The notes under the pieces were generated by a model. The model was not told the origin of the DNA. It did not search any database and was given only the letters and a program-made list of their open reading frames with translations. Of a stretch of 64,000 bases of DNA, positions 1-8,271 are shown piece by piece; position 1 is the stretch's first letter, and every line of letters starts with the position of its first letter. This DNA comes from RYN-230 sp963718305. GTDB taxonomy: Bacteria; Actinomycetota; Actinomycetes; Streptosporangiales; Streptosporangiaceae. The translations under genes and the position numbers were made by a program. The stretch lies in assembly GCA_963718305.1 (NCBI GenBank), contig CAVQZG010000007.1, positions 124,001-188,000 on the forward strand, in the 5' to 3' direction.

Positions 1-1141
1 CGTTGAGGAAGGTCCGGTTCAGCGCGGCCAGCTGCGGCGGCAGCGCGCCGACCGGCACCGGCTTGGGCCCGCCCGCCCCGACCGCGCAGGGCACCTCGAC
101 GCAGCATGCGTCGGGCAGGCTGGTGATCAGCCCGCCGTTGCGGATGTTCACGTGCAGCTCGCGCTCGGTCCCGGTTTCCAGTGAGTGGATGAACAGCGAC
201 GCGAGCTCGCGGGTGGGCTCCAGGTCGAGCGGCTCGTCCGAGCCCAGCGCCCGCTGCAGCGACTCGAGCTCGCGCAGGTTCTCCTCGGACCGGGCCAGGT
301 AGTCGCCGACGAAGATGCGGAACTGCTCGATCTGGTCGTCGTGGCGCATGAACCACGGCACGTACTCGGCGGAGTGCTCACTGGACTCGGTCGGGAAGTA
401 GCCGAACCGGCGGTAGATCTCCACCCGGACCCGGCGCTGCAGCTCGGCGGAGCCGTCGATGACCTCGGCCAGCCGCGGGTACAGGGACTGGCCGTCCTGC
501 TCGAAGCGGAGCACGAACGCCTGGTGGTTGAAGCCCGCGGTCAGGAACCGGACCCGGTCCGGATCGGCGCCGACCAGGTCGGTCAGGAAGGCCTGGGTGT
601 CCCGCACCGAATGGCACAGCCCGAACACCCGGGTGAACGGCGTGCCCTCGTACACGGCCCAGGGCAGCATGGCCATCGGGTTGCTGTAACTCAGCAGGTA
701 GGCGTCCGGGCAGACGTCCTGCATGTCCCGGGCCAGCGCGGTGGTCACCGGGATGGTCCGCAGGCCGCGGAAGATCCCGCCGATGCCCAGCGTGTCGCCG
801 ATGGTCTGGCGCACCCCGTACCTGGCCGGGATGTCGAAGTCGGCCCGGGTCGCGTCGTACCCGCCGACCTGCACCTCGTTGATCACGTAGCGGGCGCCCG
901 CGAGCGCCTCGCGCCGGTCCCGGGTCGCGCTCACCGTCGCGCCGGCGCCGCACTGGTCGGAGATCCGCTGGGCCAGCCGCTCGGCGTGGGCCAGCCGTTC
1001 CGCGCTGATGTCGTACAGCGACAGCTGCAGGCCGCCGTGGAACTCGGGGTAGCTGCACAGGTCGGTCACCACGTTCCGGGTGAACTCGATACTGCCCGCG
1101 CCGACAAAGGTCACCTTGATCACAGCTCGGTAGTGTTCCAT
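1..1141 (-). CDS. GH4 alpha-galactosidase-like glycosidase, partial at left edge
   Basis: The gene reads leftwards from ATG at 1141 and runs off the window, so about 380 N-terminal residues are visible and the C-terminus is missing. GH4 enzymes use NAD+ and a divalent metal to hydrolyse glycosides by a redox-elimination route. Seen: the N-terminal dinucleotide-binding segment VTFVGAGSIEFTRNVV, the SNPMA stretch that follows the Rossmann core, and the metal-site segment GLCHSV. A CHSV tetrad is the form I associate with alpha-galactosidases, while 6-phospho-glucosidases carry other variants. An alternative GTG start lies at 1123; neither start has a strong ribosome site. The gene is divergent from a sugar ABC importer and a tagatose-type pathway, so it probably splits imported alpha-galactosides or alpha-galactosaminides in the cytoplasm. 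Exact substrate is inferred. Confidence 0.85.
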   Translation of the reverse strand, partial: MEHYRAVIKVTFVGAGSIEFTRNVVTDLCSYPEFHGGLQLSLYDISAERLAHAERLAQRISDQCGAGATVSATRDRREALAGARYVINEVQVGGYDATRADFDIPARYGVRQTIGDTLGIGGIFRGLRTIPVTTALARDMQDVCPDAYLLSYSNPMAMLPWAVYEGTPFTRVFGLCHSVRDTQAFLTDLVGADPDRVRFLTAGFNHQAFVLRFEQDGQSLYPRLAEVIDGSAELQRRVRVEIYRRFGYFPTESSEHSAEYVPWFMRHDDQIEQFRIFVGDYLARSEENLRELESLQRALGSDEPLDLEPTRELASLFIHSLETGTERELHVNIRNGGLITSLPDACCVEVPCAVGAGGPKPVPVGALPPQLAALNRTFLN

Positions 1142-1455
1142 TACGGCGGTTTGCGCGCAAGAGCACGCAAAAATCTGCCGCAACGAAGACCGGCCGGGCG
1201 TCCCCCGGCTCCACCAGGCCGCCCGGCGCGGGGCTAGGGGCCGACTCCGACTCGTAATCTGATTGAGAAATGCCCGTTACGTCCGGAGTTGACGGCCTGG
1301 GAAGTCCGGTAACGGGTTGATGTACGGGCCTTGACACCCGCCACGTCGATCGATCAATATTGCGCGAAACATCACGACTTCATGCAACTTTGGTCGCCCG
1401 CAGGGTCGGAAGTACTGGGTTCGGAAGTACCGGCGGGCCGGAAAGCGAGAGCAGC
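1142..1455. promoter_or_regulatory. Divergent regulatory region of the galactoside/galactosamine regulon
   Basis: A rightward promoter is visible as TTGACA at 1331-1336 and CAATAT at 1355-1360, spacer 18. Possible operators: inverted repeat CCCGTTAC (1273-1280) / GTAACGGG (1309-1316), the 10-bp palindrome TTGCGCGCAA at 1151-1160 near the leftward start, a similar TTGCGCG at 1360-1366, and a direct repeat TCGGAAGTAC at 1406-1415 and 1421-1430. The DeoR-type repressor encoded at 7486 is the natural candidate to bind here. Which element is used is inference. Confidence 0.5.
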
Positions 1456-2760
1456 ATGGCTAGGTACCGGCTGCGGGCCACCCTGGCAGGTCCGCTTGTA
1501 GGACTCACGGCGCTCGCGCTCGGGCTGGCCGCGTGCGGGACCGACAGCAACAGCGGCGGAGGCGGTGGCGGCACCACCATCTCGATCTGGGAGGGCTGGA
1601 CCGGGGCCGAGGCCAAGACGTTCACGCACCTGGTGGCCGAGTACCAGAACCAGCACCCGGGCCAGAAGGTCAGCAGCCTGTACGTCAACAACGACAACAC
1701 GCTGCAGAAGGTGCTGACCGCGGTCCGGGGCGGCAGCCCGCCGGACATCGCCTACCTCTACGGGTCGTGGGCGCCGAACGTGGCGCAGATCCCGCAGGTG
1801 GTGAACCTGACCAAGGTGGTCCAGCGTCCCGGGGTCAACTGGAACGACTTCTGGGTCGGCGAGCGGAACGTGGCCACGGTCAAGGGCAAGGTCATCGGCA
1901 TCCCCGCCCTGGTCAACAACCTGGCCGTGGTCTACAACAAGACGCTGTTCGCCAAGGCCCATCTCCCGCTGCCGGGACCGGACTGGACCTGGTCGCAGTT
2001 CCAGGCCGACGCCAAGAAGCTGACCGACCCGGCCACCAAGCAGTTCGGCACCGCGTACGTGACGCCGGGCTCCGAGGACACGGTGTGGCACTGGGAGGCG
2101 CTGCTCTGGGAGGCCGGCGGGCAGCTGCTGACCCCGGACAACAAGAAGGCCGCGTTCGACTCGCCCGCCGGGCTGCAGTCGCTCAACACCCTGCGGACCA
2201 TGGCCATCGACGACAAGTCCATGTACCTCGACCCCACCGACTCCGCCTACGCCAACCTGTTCAACTCGGGCAAGATCGGGATGCTGGTCACCGGGCCCTG
2301 GGACCTGTCCGGGTTCCCCAACGTGCACTACGGCGTGCAGGTCATGCCGGCCTATCCGGGCTCCAGCGCCGGTCACCAGACCATTTCCGGGCCGGACAAC
2401 TGGGTCGTGTTCAACAACGGCGCCACCCAGGTGTCCGCGGCGGAGAAGTTCATCCTCTGGCTCACCGCGCCCGCCCAGGCGAAGTACTGGTCGCTGCACA
2501 CCGGGGACCTGCCGATCAGGCAGTCCGTCGGGAACGCGGCCGGCTTCAGCCAGCAGATGAACTCCACGCTGCCCGGGGTGAGCGCGTTCGTCGCGAACCT
2601 GGCCAACGTCAAGCAGTCCCGGCCGCAGATCCCGACGTACCCGAAGATCTCCCAGGTCCTCGGCAACATGATCGTGTCCGTGCTGCTCGGCAAGAGCCAG
2701 CCGCAGGCGGCGCTGAGCTCCGCGGCGGCGCAGGTCAACCAGATCCTGGCCGCCGGCTGA
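1456..2760 (+). CDS. Sugar ABC transporter substrate-binding lipoprotein
   Basis: A 434-residue extracytoplasmic solute-binding protein of the family 1 (carbohydrate) type. The start at ATG 1456 gives a normal lipoprotein signal (MARYRLRATLAGPLVG, then lipobox GLAAC near residue 27). A longer reading from 1360 is unlikely because that position lies inside the promoter -10 hexamer. After a Gly/Ser linker the mature protein begins TTISIWEGWTGAEA, a typical binding-protein first strand. It is the first gene of the rightward operon and is followed after 1 nt by the permeases. It should capture the sugar outside the cell and deliver it to the two membrane permeases. No ATPase gene is in the operon, so a shared MsiK-type ATPase elsewhere is likely (inference from actinomycete practice). 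Confidence 0.88.
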   Translation: MARYRLRATLAGPLVGLTALALGLAACGTDSNSGGGGGGTTISIWEGWTGAEAKTFTHLVAEYQNQHPGQKVSSLYVNNDNTLQKVLTAVRGGSPPDIAYLYGSWAPNVAQIPQVVNLTKVVQRPGVNWNDFWVGERNVATVKGKVIGIPALVNNLAVVYNKTLFAKAHLPLPGPDWTWSQFQADAKKLTDPATKQFGTAYVTPGSEDTVWHWEALLWEAGGQLLTPDNKKAAFDSPAGLQSLNTLRTMAIDDKSMYLDPTDSAYANLFNSGKIGMLVTGPWDLSGFPNVHYGVQVMPAYPGSSAGHQTISGPDNWVVFNNGATQVSAAEKFILWLTAPAQAKYWSLHTGDLPIRQSVGNAAGFSQQMNSTLPGVSAFVANLANVKQSRPQIPTYPKISQVLGNMIVSVLLGKSQPQAALSSAAAQVNQILAAG

Positions 2761-2761
2761 C

Positions 2762-3727
2762 GTGGCCGCTTCGGGAATCATCCTCCGCCGGAGGCGTCCG
2801 GAACCGGGCCGGCCCGGGCGTCCCGGCGGGGCGCGCGCGACCGGCCGCCGGGTCACGGCCTCCGAGCAGTTCGCCGGGTGGGCGTTCGTTACCCCCGGGG
2901 TCGCGATCATCCTGCTGTTCGGCGCGGTGCCGATCGTCTGGTCGGCGATTATGTCCTTCCAGCACTCCAACCTGCTCTCGCCGAGCACGCCGTTCGTAGG
3001 ACTGAAGAACTACCGGCAGCTGGTGCACGACCCGATCGTGGGGCAGGCCGTCGCGCACACGCTGATCTACACCGCGCTGTTCGTGCCCGGCACGATGATC
3101 GTCGGGCTGTTCCTGGCCGTGGCCATGAACCGGAAGATCCGCTTCATCTCGTTCTACCGGACCGCGGCCTACGCGACCATGGCCATCTCCACGATCAGCG
3201 AGGCGATCGTCTTCATCTGGCTGTTCGACCCCTCGTACGGGATCGTCAACTACTTCCTCAGCCTGGTCGGCATCCCGCAGCAGCAGTTCCTGAACTCCCC
3301 GTCCCAGGCCCTCTACGTGATCGTGATCATGACGATCTGGGGCTGGACCGGGTTCTCGGTCGTCATCTACCTGGCCGCCCTGCAGGGGGTTCCGTCGACG
3401 CTGCTGGAGGCGGCCTCGATCGACGGGTGCACGCCCTGGCGGAGGTTCCGCCGGGTGACTCTGCCCCTGCTCAGCCCGGCGTCGCTGTTCCTGGCCGTGT
3501 GGCTCACCATCAACGCGCTGCAGTTGTTCGACGAGGTCTACCTGAGCACCCAGGGCGGCCCGCTCAACGCGACCACGGTCCTCGTCTACTACCTCTACCA
3601 ACAGGCCTTCGTGAACTTCAACTTCGGGTACGCCTCGGCCATCGCCTACTTCCTGTTCCTCGTCATCCTCGTGGTCACCGCGATCCAGTTCCGGGTCGGC
3701 CGGCGATTCACGCATTACCGGTCATGA
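2762..3727 (+). CDS. Sugar ABC transporter permease (MalF/UgpA type)
   Basis: A 321-residue inner-membrane protein of the binding-protein-dependent transport family with about six hydrophobic segments; the first is near residues 40-60 (GWAFVTPGVAIILLFGAVP). The cytoplasmic EAA loop is seen around residue 220 as LEAASIDGCTPWRRFRRV, which contacts the ATPase in this family. The GTG start sits 1 nt after the stop of the binding-protein gene, and the N-terminus is basic and Arg-rich. The stop overlaps the ATG of the next permease by 4 nt. It forms half of the heterodimeric translocation pore. Confidence 0.9.
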   Translation: MAASGIILRRRRPEPGRPGRPGGARATGRRVTASEQFAGWAFVTPGVAIILLFGAVPIVWSAIMSFQHSNLLSPSTPFVGLKNYRQLVHDPIVGQAVAHTLIYTALFVPGTMIVGLFLAVAMNRKIRFISFYRTAAYATMAISTISEAIVFIWLFDPSYGIVNYFLSLVGIPQQQFLNSPSQALYVIVIMTIWGWTGFSVVIYLAALQGVPSTLLEAASIDGCTPWRRFRRVTLPLLSPASLFLAVWLTINALQLFDEVYLSTQGGPLNATTVLVYYLYQQAFVNFNFGYASAIAYFLFLVILVVTAIQFRVGRRFTHYRS

Positions 3728-4641
3728 CGGCGACCTCCGCGCCCGCCCGCGGCGGGATCGAGTCCTCCGCCGGCGGCGGCGTCCCCCCCGTCCGCCGCCG
3801 GCGGTGGCTGCCGTTCAGCCCGTGGCACCTGGTCCTGCTCCCGGCCACGCTGGTGCTGATCTTCCCGTTCTTCTGGCTGGTGGTCACCTCACTGGAGACT
3901 CCCTCCGAGGCGCTGCGCTTCCCGCCGGTGCTCGTCCCCCACACGCTGCGGTTCGCCAACTACAGCGACGCGCTGAACAGCGCGCCGTTTGGCCGGTTCT
4001 TCATCAACAGCGCCGTGGTCGTGGTGCTCACCGTGCTGTGCAACCTGGTGTTCTGCTCGCTGGCCGGGTACGCGTTCGCCCGGTTCCGCTTCCTCGGCCG
4101 CGCCGCCCTGTTCGTGGTGATCATGGCCACGCTCATGGTGCCGTTCCAGGTCACGATGATCCCGCAGTTCATCATCACCAAGTGGCTGGGCGTGCACGTG
4201 CTGGCCGCGGTGGGGATCAACCACATCGGCGCGCTCATCCTGCCCAACGCGGCGACGGCGTTCGGCATCTTCTTCCTGCGCCAGTTCTTCCGGACCCTGC
4301 CGCTGGAGTACGAGGAGTCCGCCCGGGTGGACGGGGCCAGCCGGCTCACCGTGCTGATCCGGATCGTGCTGCCGCTGGCCACCCCGGCCCTGGCCACGCT
4401 GGCCGCGCTGACGTTCCTGGATTCCTGGAACAACTTCCTGTGGCCGCTGATCGCGATCACCTCCACGAACCAGATGACGGTGCCGCTCGGCCTGGCCACG
4501 TTCCAGGGCGCGCACTCGACCGAGTGGACCCTGCTGATGGCCGCGAACGTGATGAGCCTGGTCCCGGTGCTGGCCATCTTCTTCCTGGCCCAGCGCTACT
4601 TCATCCGGTCCGTGGCCTCGACCGGCCTGGCCGGGACCTGA
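3724..4641 (+). CDS. Sugar ABC transporter permease (MalG/UgpE type)
   Basis: A 305-residue permease whose ATG overlaps the stop of the preceding permease (ATGA), implying translational coupling. Six hydrophobic segments are apparent, beginning with HLVLLPATLVLIFPFFWLVV near residue 35. The EAA loop reads YEESARVDGASRLTVLIRI around residue 200, and the last segment ends in FFLAQRYFIRS, typical for MalG-like subunits. It pairs with the upstream permease to import a sugar. Confidence 0.9.
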   Translation: MTATSAPARGGIESSAGGGVPPVRRRRWLPFSPWHLVLLPATLVLIFPFFWLVVTSLETPSEALRFPPVLVPHTLRFANYSDALNSAPFGRFFINSAVVVVLTVLCNLVFCSLAGYAFARFRFLGRAALFVVIMATLMVPFQVTMIPQFIITKWLGVHVLAAVGINHIGALILPNAATAFGIFFLRQFFRTLPLEYEESARVDGASRLTVLIRIVLPLATPALATLAALTFLDSWNNFLWPLIAITSTNQMTVPLGLATFQGAHSTEWTLLMAANVMSLVPVLAIFFLAQRYFIRSVASTGLAGT

Positions 4642-4724
4642 GCGAGCCGAGCCAGAAACCCCCAGCCGGAAACCCGAGCGAGAGCTCCCGGGCGAGAGCC
4701 CCCGAGAGAAGGAGGAAGCAAGCC

Positions 4725-5666
4725 ATGGGCGAGGAGGCCCCGGTGGTAGGTGAGCCAGCGATGCAGGACGACGTGGCCCAGGGCAGCCGCACCGAGCAGG
4801 AGGTGGCCTCCCAGCCCGCCTGCTGGCGCCGGGCGGGCCAGCTGGCCGCAGACGTCGCGGGTGTCCTGCCCGCCCGCGGGGAACGGGTCGCGGTCGCGGG
4901 CTGCGGCACGTCCTGGTTCATGGCCCAGTCCTACGCCGCCGCCCGCGAGGCGTCCGGGCACGGCGAGACCGACGCCTTCGCCGCATCCGAGATGCCGCTG
5001 GACCGGGCCTACGACCGGGTCCTGGTCCTGTCCCGGTCCGGGACCACCACCGAGATCCTGCAACTGCTGGACCGGCTCCGCGGTACCGCGCCCACGGTCG
5101 CGATCACCGCGGTGCCCGGCACCCCGGTGCCGCAGGCCGCCGACGCCGTGATCGACCTGTCCTTCGCGGACGAGGAGTCCGTGGTGCAGACCCGGTTCGC
5201 CACCACCGAGCTGGCCCTGCTCCGTGCCCACCTGGGCGAGGACCCCGGCCCGGCGGCCGACGCGGCGGAGCGGGTGCTCGCCGAGCCCCTGCCGGCCGAG
5301 ATGCTGGCTGCCCGCCAGTTCACCTTCCTCGGCACCGGATGGACCTACGGCCTGGCCAACGAGGCCGCACTCAAGCTGCGCGAGGCCGCGGGCATGTGGA
5401 CCGAGGCCTACCCGGCCATGGAGTACCGGCACGGCCCGGTCGCGGTGACCGGCGAGGGCAGCATCGTGTGGCTGTTCGGCACCCCGCCGGACGGGCTGGG
5501 CGCCGAGATCGCCGCGGCCGGCGGCCTGGCCTGGTTCAGCGACGAGGACCCGCTCGCCGAGCTGGTCCGGGTGCAGCGGGTGGCTGTGGCCCTGGCCCGG
5601 GCCCGGGGGCTCGACCCCGACCGCCCGCGCAACCTGGCCCGCTCGGTCATCCTCACCACGGGCTGA
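4725..5666 (+). CDS. agaS: SIS-domain sugar-phosphate isomerase/deaminase (AgaS-like)
   Basis: A 313-residue protein with two SIS (sugar isomerase) folds and no glutamine amidotransferase domain, the form found in AgaS galactosamine-6-phosphate deaminase/isomerases and GlmS-like proteins. Seen: VAVAGCGTSWFMAQSY near residue 52 and the phosphosugar-binding LSRSGTTTE near residue 105, then a second-domain segment LGTGWTYGLANEAALKLREA. The start at 4725 is set by a strong GGAGG at 4711-4715. It sits between the importer and a tagatose-6-phosphate-type kinase plus a class II aldolase, so conversion of galactosamine-6-phosphate to tagatose-6-phosphate is the best guess. A glucosamine-type activity remains possible. 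Confidence 0.78.
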   Translation: MGEEAPVVGEPAMQDDVAQGSRTEQEVASQPACWRRAGQLAADVAGVLPARGERVAVAGCGTSWFMAQSYAAAREASGHGETDAFAASEMPLDRAYDRVLVLSRSGTTTEILQLLDRLRGTAPTVAITAVPGTPVPQAADAVIDLSFADEESVVQTRFATTELALLRAHLGEDPGPAADAAERVLAEPLPAEMLAARQFTFLGTGWTYGLANEAALKLREAAGMWTEAYPAMEYRHGPVAVTGEGSIVWLFGTPPDGLGAEIAAAGGLAWFSDEDPLAELVRVQRVAVALARARGLDPDRPRNLARSVILTTG

Positions 5667-5679
5667 GCAGGCGGCTTAC

Positions 5680-6651
5680 GTGATCGGAGTCGTCTGCCTC
5701 AATCCGGCCCTGGACGTCACCCATCACGTGCCGGCCGTTGACTGGGCCGGGGTGAACCGGCCGGACGCGGTGCACGCGCGTCCCGGCGGCAAGGGGCTGA
5801 ACGTGGCCCGCACGCTGCACGTGCTCGGGGCCGAGGTGCTGGTCCTGGGCCTGGCCGGCGGCAGCACCGGGGCAGCGGTGACGGCGGCGCTCGCCGCCCT
5901 GGCCGTGCCCGCGGCCTTCACCCGGGTCCGGGAGGAGACCCGGCGGACGTTCACCGTCGTGGACGGCCGGACCGGCGACTCCGCCCTGTTCAACGAGCCG
6001 GGGCCGCGGATCAGCGCGGCCGAGTACGCGGAGTTCCGGGCCGGGTACGCCGGTGTCCTCGCCGGGTGCGCGGCCGTGGTCCTGTCCGGGAGCCTGCCGC
6101 CGGGCCTGCCGCCCGGCGGCTACGCGGAGCTCACCGCGATGGCGGCTGCCGCCGGGGTGCCGGTGCTGCTGGACGCGCACGGGGAAGCCCTGCGCCTGGG
6201 CACGGCCGCCGGGCCCGCCATCGTCAAGCCGAACCTCGCTGAGCTGGAGATGTTCGCCGGGCGGTCGCTGTCCGGGGCGACCGGCGCGGACCGGCCGGCC
6301 GTGGCGGCGGCCGCCCGGGAACTGCGGGAGGCCGGTGCGGGGGCGGTCGTGGTCTCGCTGGGGGCGGAAGGGCTGCACGCCGACACCGGCGACGGCTGCT
6401 GGGAAGCGGTCCCGCCGGCCGTGGTGGCCGGGAACGCGACCGGGGCCGGTGACGCCGCGGCCGCGGGCCTCGCGCACGGGCTGGCCCTGGGCCGCCCGTG
6501 GGACGAGCGGCTGCGTCACGCGGTCGCGCTCGGCACCGCGTCGGCCATGGCCCTGGTGGCCGGGGAGTTCAGCCCGGCGGACTACGCCCGCCTGCTGGAC
6601 GCGACCGTGGTGACACGCAGCACGGCCGGCGCGCGTGGAGAGGCCGTCTGA
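5680..6651 (+). CDS. PfkB-family tagatose-6-phosphate/1-phosphofructokinase-type kinase
   Basis: A 323-residue kinase of the LacC/FruK branch of the ribokinase superfamily. Seen: N-terminal IGVVCLNPALDVTHHV, the substrate-loop motif PGGKGLNVAR near residue 37, and the catalytic/anion-hole motif GNATGAGDAAAAG near residue 250. A GTG start lies 13 nt after the agaS stop. Family members phosphorylate tagatose-6-phosphate or fructose-1-phosphate to the bisphosphate. With the following aldolase the product would be tagatose-1,6-bisphosphate. Substrate is inferred from context. Confidence 0.82.
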   Translation: MIGVVCLNPALDVTHHVPAVDWAGVNRPDAVHARPGGKGLNVARTLHVLGAEVLVLGLAGGSTGAAVTAALAALAVPAAFTRVREETRRTFTVVDGRTGDSALFNEPGPRISAAEYAEFRAGYAGVLAGCAAVVLSGSLPPGLPPGGYAELTAMAAAAGVPVLLDAHGEALRLGTAAGPAIVKPNLAELEMFAGRSLSGATGADRPAVAAAARELREAGAGAVVVSLGAEGLHADTGDGCWEAVPPAVVAGNATGAGDAAAAGLAHGLALGRPWDERLRHAVALGTASAMALVAGEFSPADYARLLDATVVTRSTAGARGEAV

Positions 6652-7511
6652 TGCCGGCCGCCGGGATGAGCGAGATCGTCGGGTCCGCCCGGGCGGCCGG
6701 CCTGGGCGTCGGCGCGTTCAACGTGATCGGCATCGAGCACGCCGAGGCCATCGTGGCCGGGGCGCAGGCCGCCGCCGCGCCCGTGGTGCTGCAGATCAGC
6801 GAGAACTGCGTGGCCTATCACGGCGCGCTCGCGCCGATCGCCCGGGCCTGCCTGTCGATCGCGGACTCGGCCGACGTGCCGGTCGTGGTGCACCTGGACC
6901 ACGCCACCCGTGAGGACCTGGTGCACGCCGCGGCCGGGCTGGGCCTGCGGTCGGTCATGTACGACGCGTCGGCCCTGCCCTACGGGCAGAACGTCCAGGT
7001 CACCGCCGACATGGCCCGGTGGTGCCAGGACCGGGGCATCTGGGTAGAGGCCGAGCTGGGTGAGGTTGGCGGGAAGGACGGCGTGCATGCGCCGGGCGCC
7101 CGCACCCGGCCGGACGAGGCGGCCGCTTACGTCGCGGCGACCGGGGTGGACGCGCTGGCCGTCGCGGTCGGCAGCTCGCACGCGATGCTGACCCGCGACG
7201 CGGCCCTGGATCTGGAGCTCATCGCGAAAATCCGTGCGGCGGTCAGCCTGCCGCTCGTGCTGCACGGATCGTCCGGGGTCCCCGACGCCGGCCTGGCCGC
7301 GGCGGTCCGCGCGGGAATGACGAAAATCAACGTGGCGACCCAGCTGAACAAGGCCTTTACGGCCGCCGTCCGCGCCTGCCTGAAGGATGACGAGGAGCTG
7401 GTGGATCCGAGGCGGTACGGTTCGGCGGGGCGCCGGGCGATCGCGGCCGAGGTCGCCCGCCTGCTGCACGTGATCGGAGGTGCCGGTGACCCGGTATCGG
7501 CGGTGGAATGA
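6651..7511 (+). CDS. Class II fructose/tagatose-bisphosphate aldolase
   Basis: A 286-residue zinc-dependent aldolase of the FbaA/GatY/KbaY family. Seen: the metal and catalytic segment VVVHLDHATRED near residue 80 (catalytic Asp and Zn-binding His), the second His in VGSSHAML near residue 180, LVLHGSSGVPD near residue 205 with the third Zn-binding His, and the phosphate-binding KINVATQLNKAF. ATG overlaps the preceding stop by one base (TGATG), with GGAGAGG upstream. It should cleave tagatose- or fructose-1,6-bisphosphate to glycerone phosphate and glyceraldehyde-3-phosphate, completing the pathway into glycolysis. Confidence 0.87.
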   Translation: MPAAGMSEIVGSARAAGLGVGAFNVIGIEHAEAIVAGAQAAAAPVVLQISENCVAYHGALAPIARACLSIADSADVPVVVHLDHATREDLVHAAAGLGLRSVMYDASALPYGQNVQVTADMARWCQDRGIWVEAELGEVGGKDGVHAPGARTRPDEAAAYVAATGVDALAVAVGSSHAMLTRDAALDLELIAKIRAAVSLPLVLHGSSGVPDAGLAAAVRAGMTKINVATQLNKAFTAAVRACLKDDEELVDPRRYGSAGRRAIAAEVARLLHVIGGAGDPVSAVE

Positions 7512-8271
7512 GCTGCTGGAACTGCTCGCGGTGGCCGGGCAGCTCCAGGTCGAGGAGGCCGCGAAGGCCCTCGGGGTGTCCGAGGCCACCGTCCGCCGGG
7601 ACCTCGACGAACTGGCCCGGCAGCAGATGCTCACCCGGATCCGGGGCGGCGCGGTAGCCCAGGGCGTCACCTACGACCTGCCGCTGCGCTACAAGAGCGA
7701 ACGGCATCCCTCCGAGAAGCAGCGCATCGCCGCGGTCGCCGCCGGGCTGGTGCGGCCGGGCCAGATCACCGGGCTGAACGGCGGGACCACCACGACCGAG
7801 GTGGCCCGCGCCCTGGCCACCCGCTCCGACCTGAATTCGCAGGTGCCGCCGCCTGCCGTCACCGTCGTGACCAACGCGCTGAACATCGCGACGGAGCTGG
7901 CCGTCCGCCAGCACATCAAGATCGTCACCACCGGCGGGGTGGCCCGGCCGCAGTCCTACGAGCTGACCGGGCCGCTGGCCACGGGGGTGCTGGAGCAGGT
8001 CACCCTGGACGTGGCCATCCTGGGTGTGGACGGGATCGATGCGGTGGCCGGCGCCACCGCGCATCACGAGGGGGAGGCCAGCATCAACCGGCTGATGGCC
8101 CGGCAGGCGGCCAAGGTCGTGATCGCCGCGGACAGCTCCAAGGTGGGCCGCCGCGCGTTCGCCCGGATCTGCACCGCGCGCGAGATCGACGTGCTGGTCA
8201 CCGACGCCGGGATCGCCGCCGAGGACGCAGCCCGGCTCGAGGACGCCGGAGTCGACGTTGTCACCGCCTGA
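7486..8271 (+). CDS. DeoR-family transcriptional repressor
   Basis: A 261-residue regulator with an N-terminal DeoR helix-turn-helix (LQVEEAAKALGVSEATVRRD, residues about 18-37) followed by the sugar-phosphate sensor domain (LNGGTTTTEVARAL; VVTNALNIATEL; ILGVDGID; VVIAADSSKVG). GTG at 7486 has GGAGG at 7476-7480 and is preferred to GTG 7480, which would overlap its own ribosome site. It overlaps the aldolase end by 26 nt. DeoR-type proteins of this class usually sense a pathway phosphosugar and repress the operon; the palindromic elements at 1142-1455 are candidate targets. Confidence 0.88.
   Translation: MTRYRRWNELLELLAVAGQLQVEEAAKALGVSEATVRRDLDELARQQMLTRIRGGAVAQGVTYDLPLRYKSERHPSEKQRIAAVAAGLVRPGQITGLNGGTTTTEVARALATRSDLNSQVPPPAVTVVTNALNIATELAVRQHIKIVTTGGVARPQSYELTGPLATGVLEQVTLDVAILGVDGIDAVAGATAHHEGEASINRLMARQAAKVVIAADSSKVGRRAFARICTAREIDVLVTDAGIAAEDAARLEDAGVDVVTA

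Noticed and set aside
1360..1455. Longer N-terminus for the first sugar-binding protein
   Set aside because: Its start would lie in the promoter -10 element, and ATG 1456 gives a standard lipoprotein signal.
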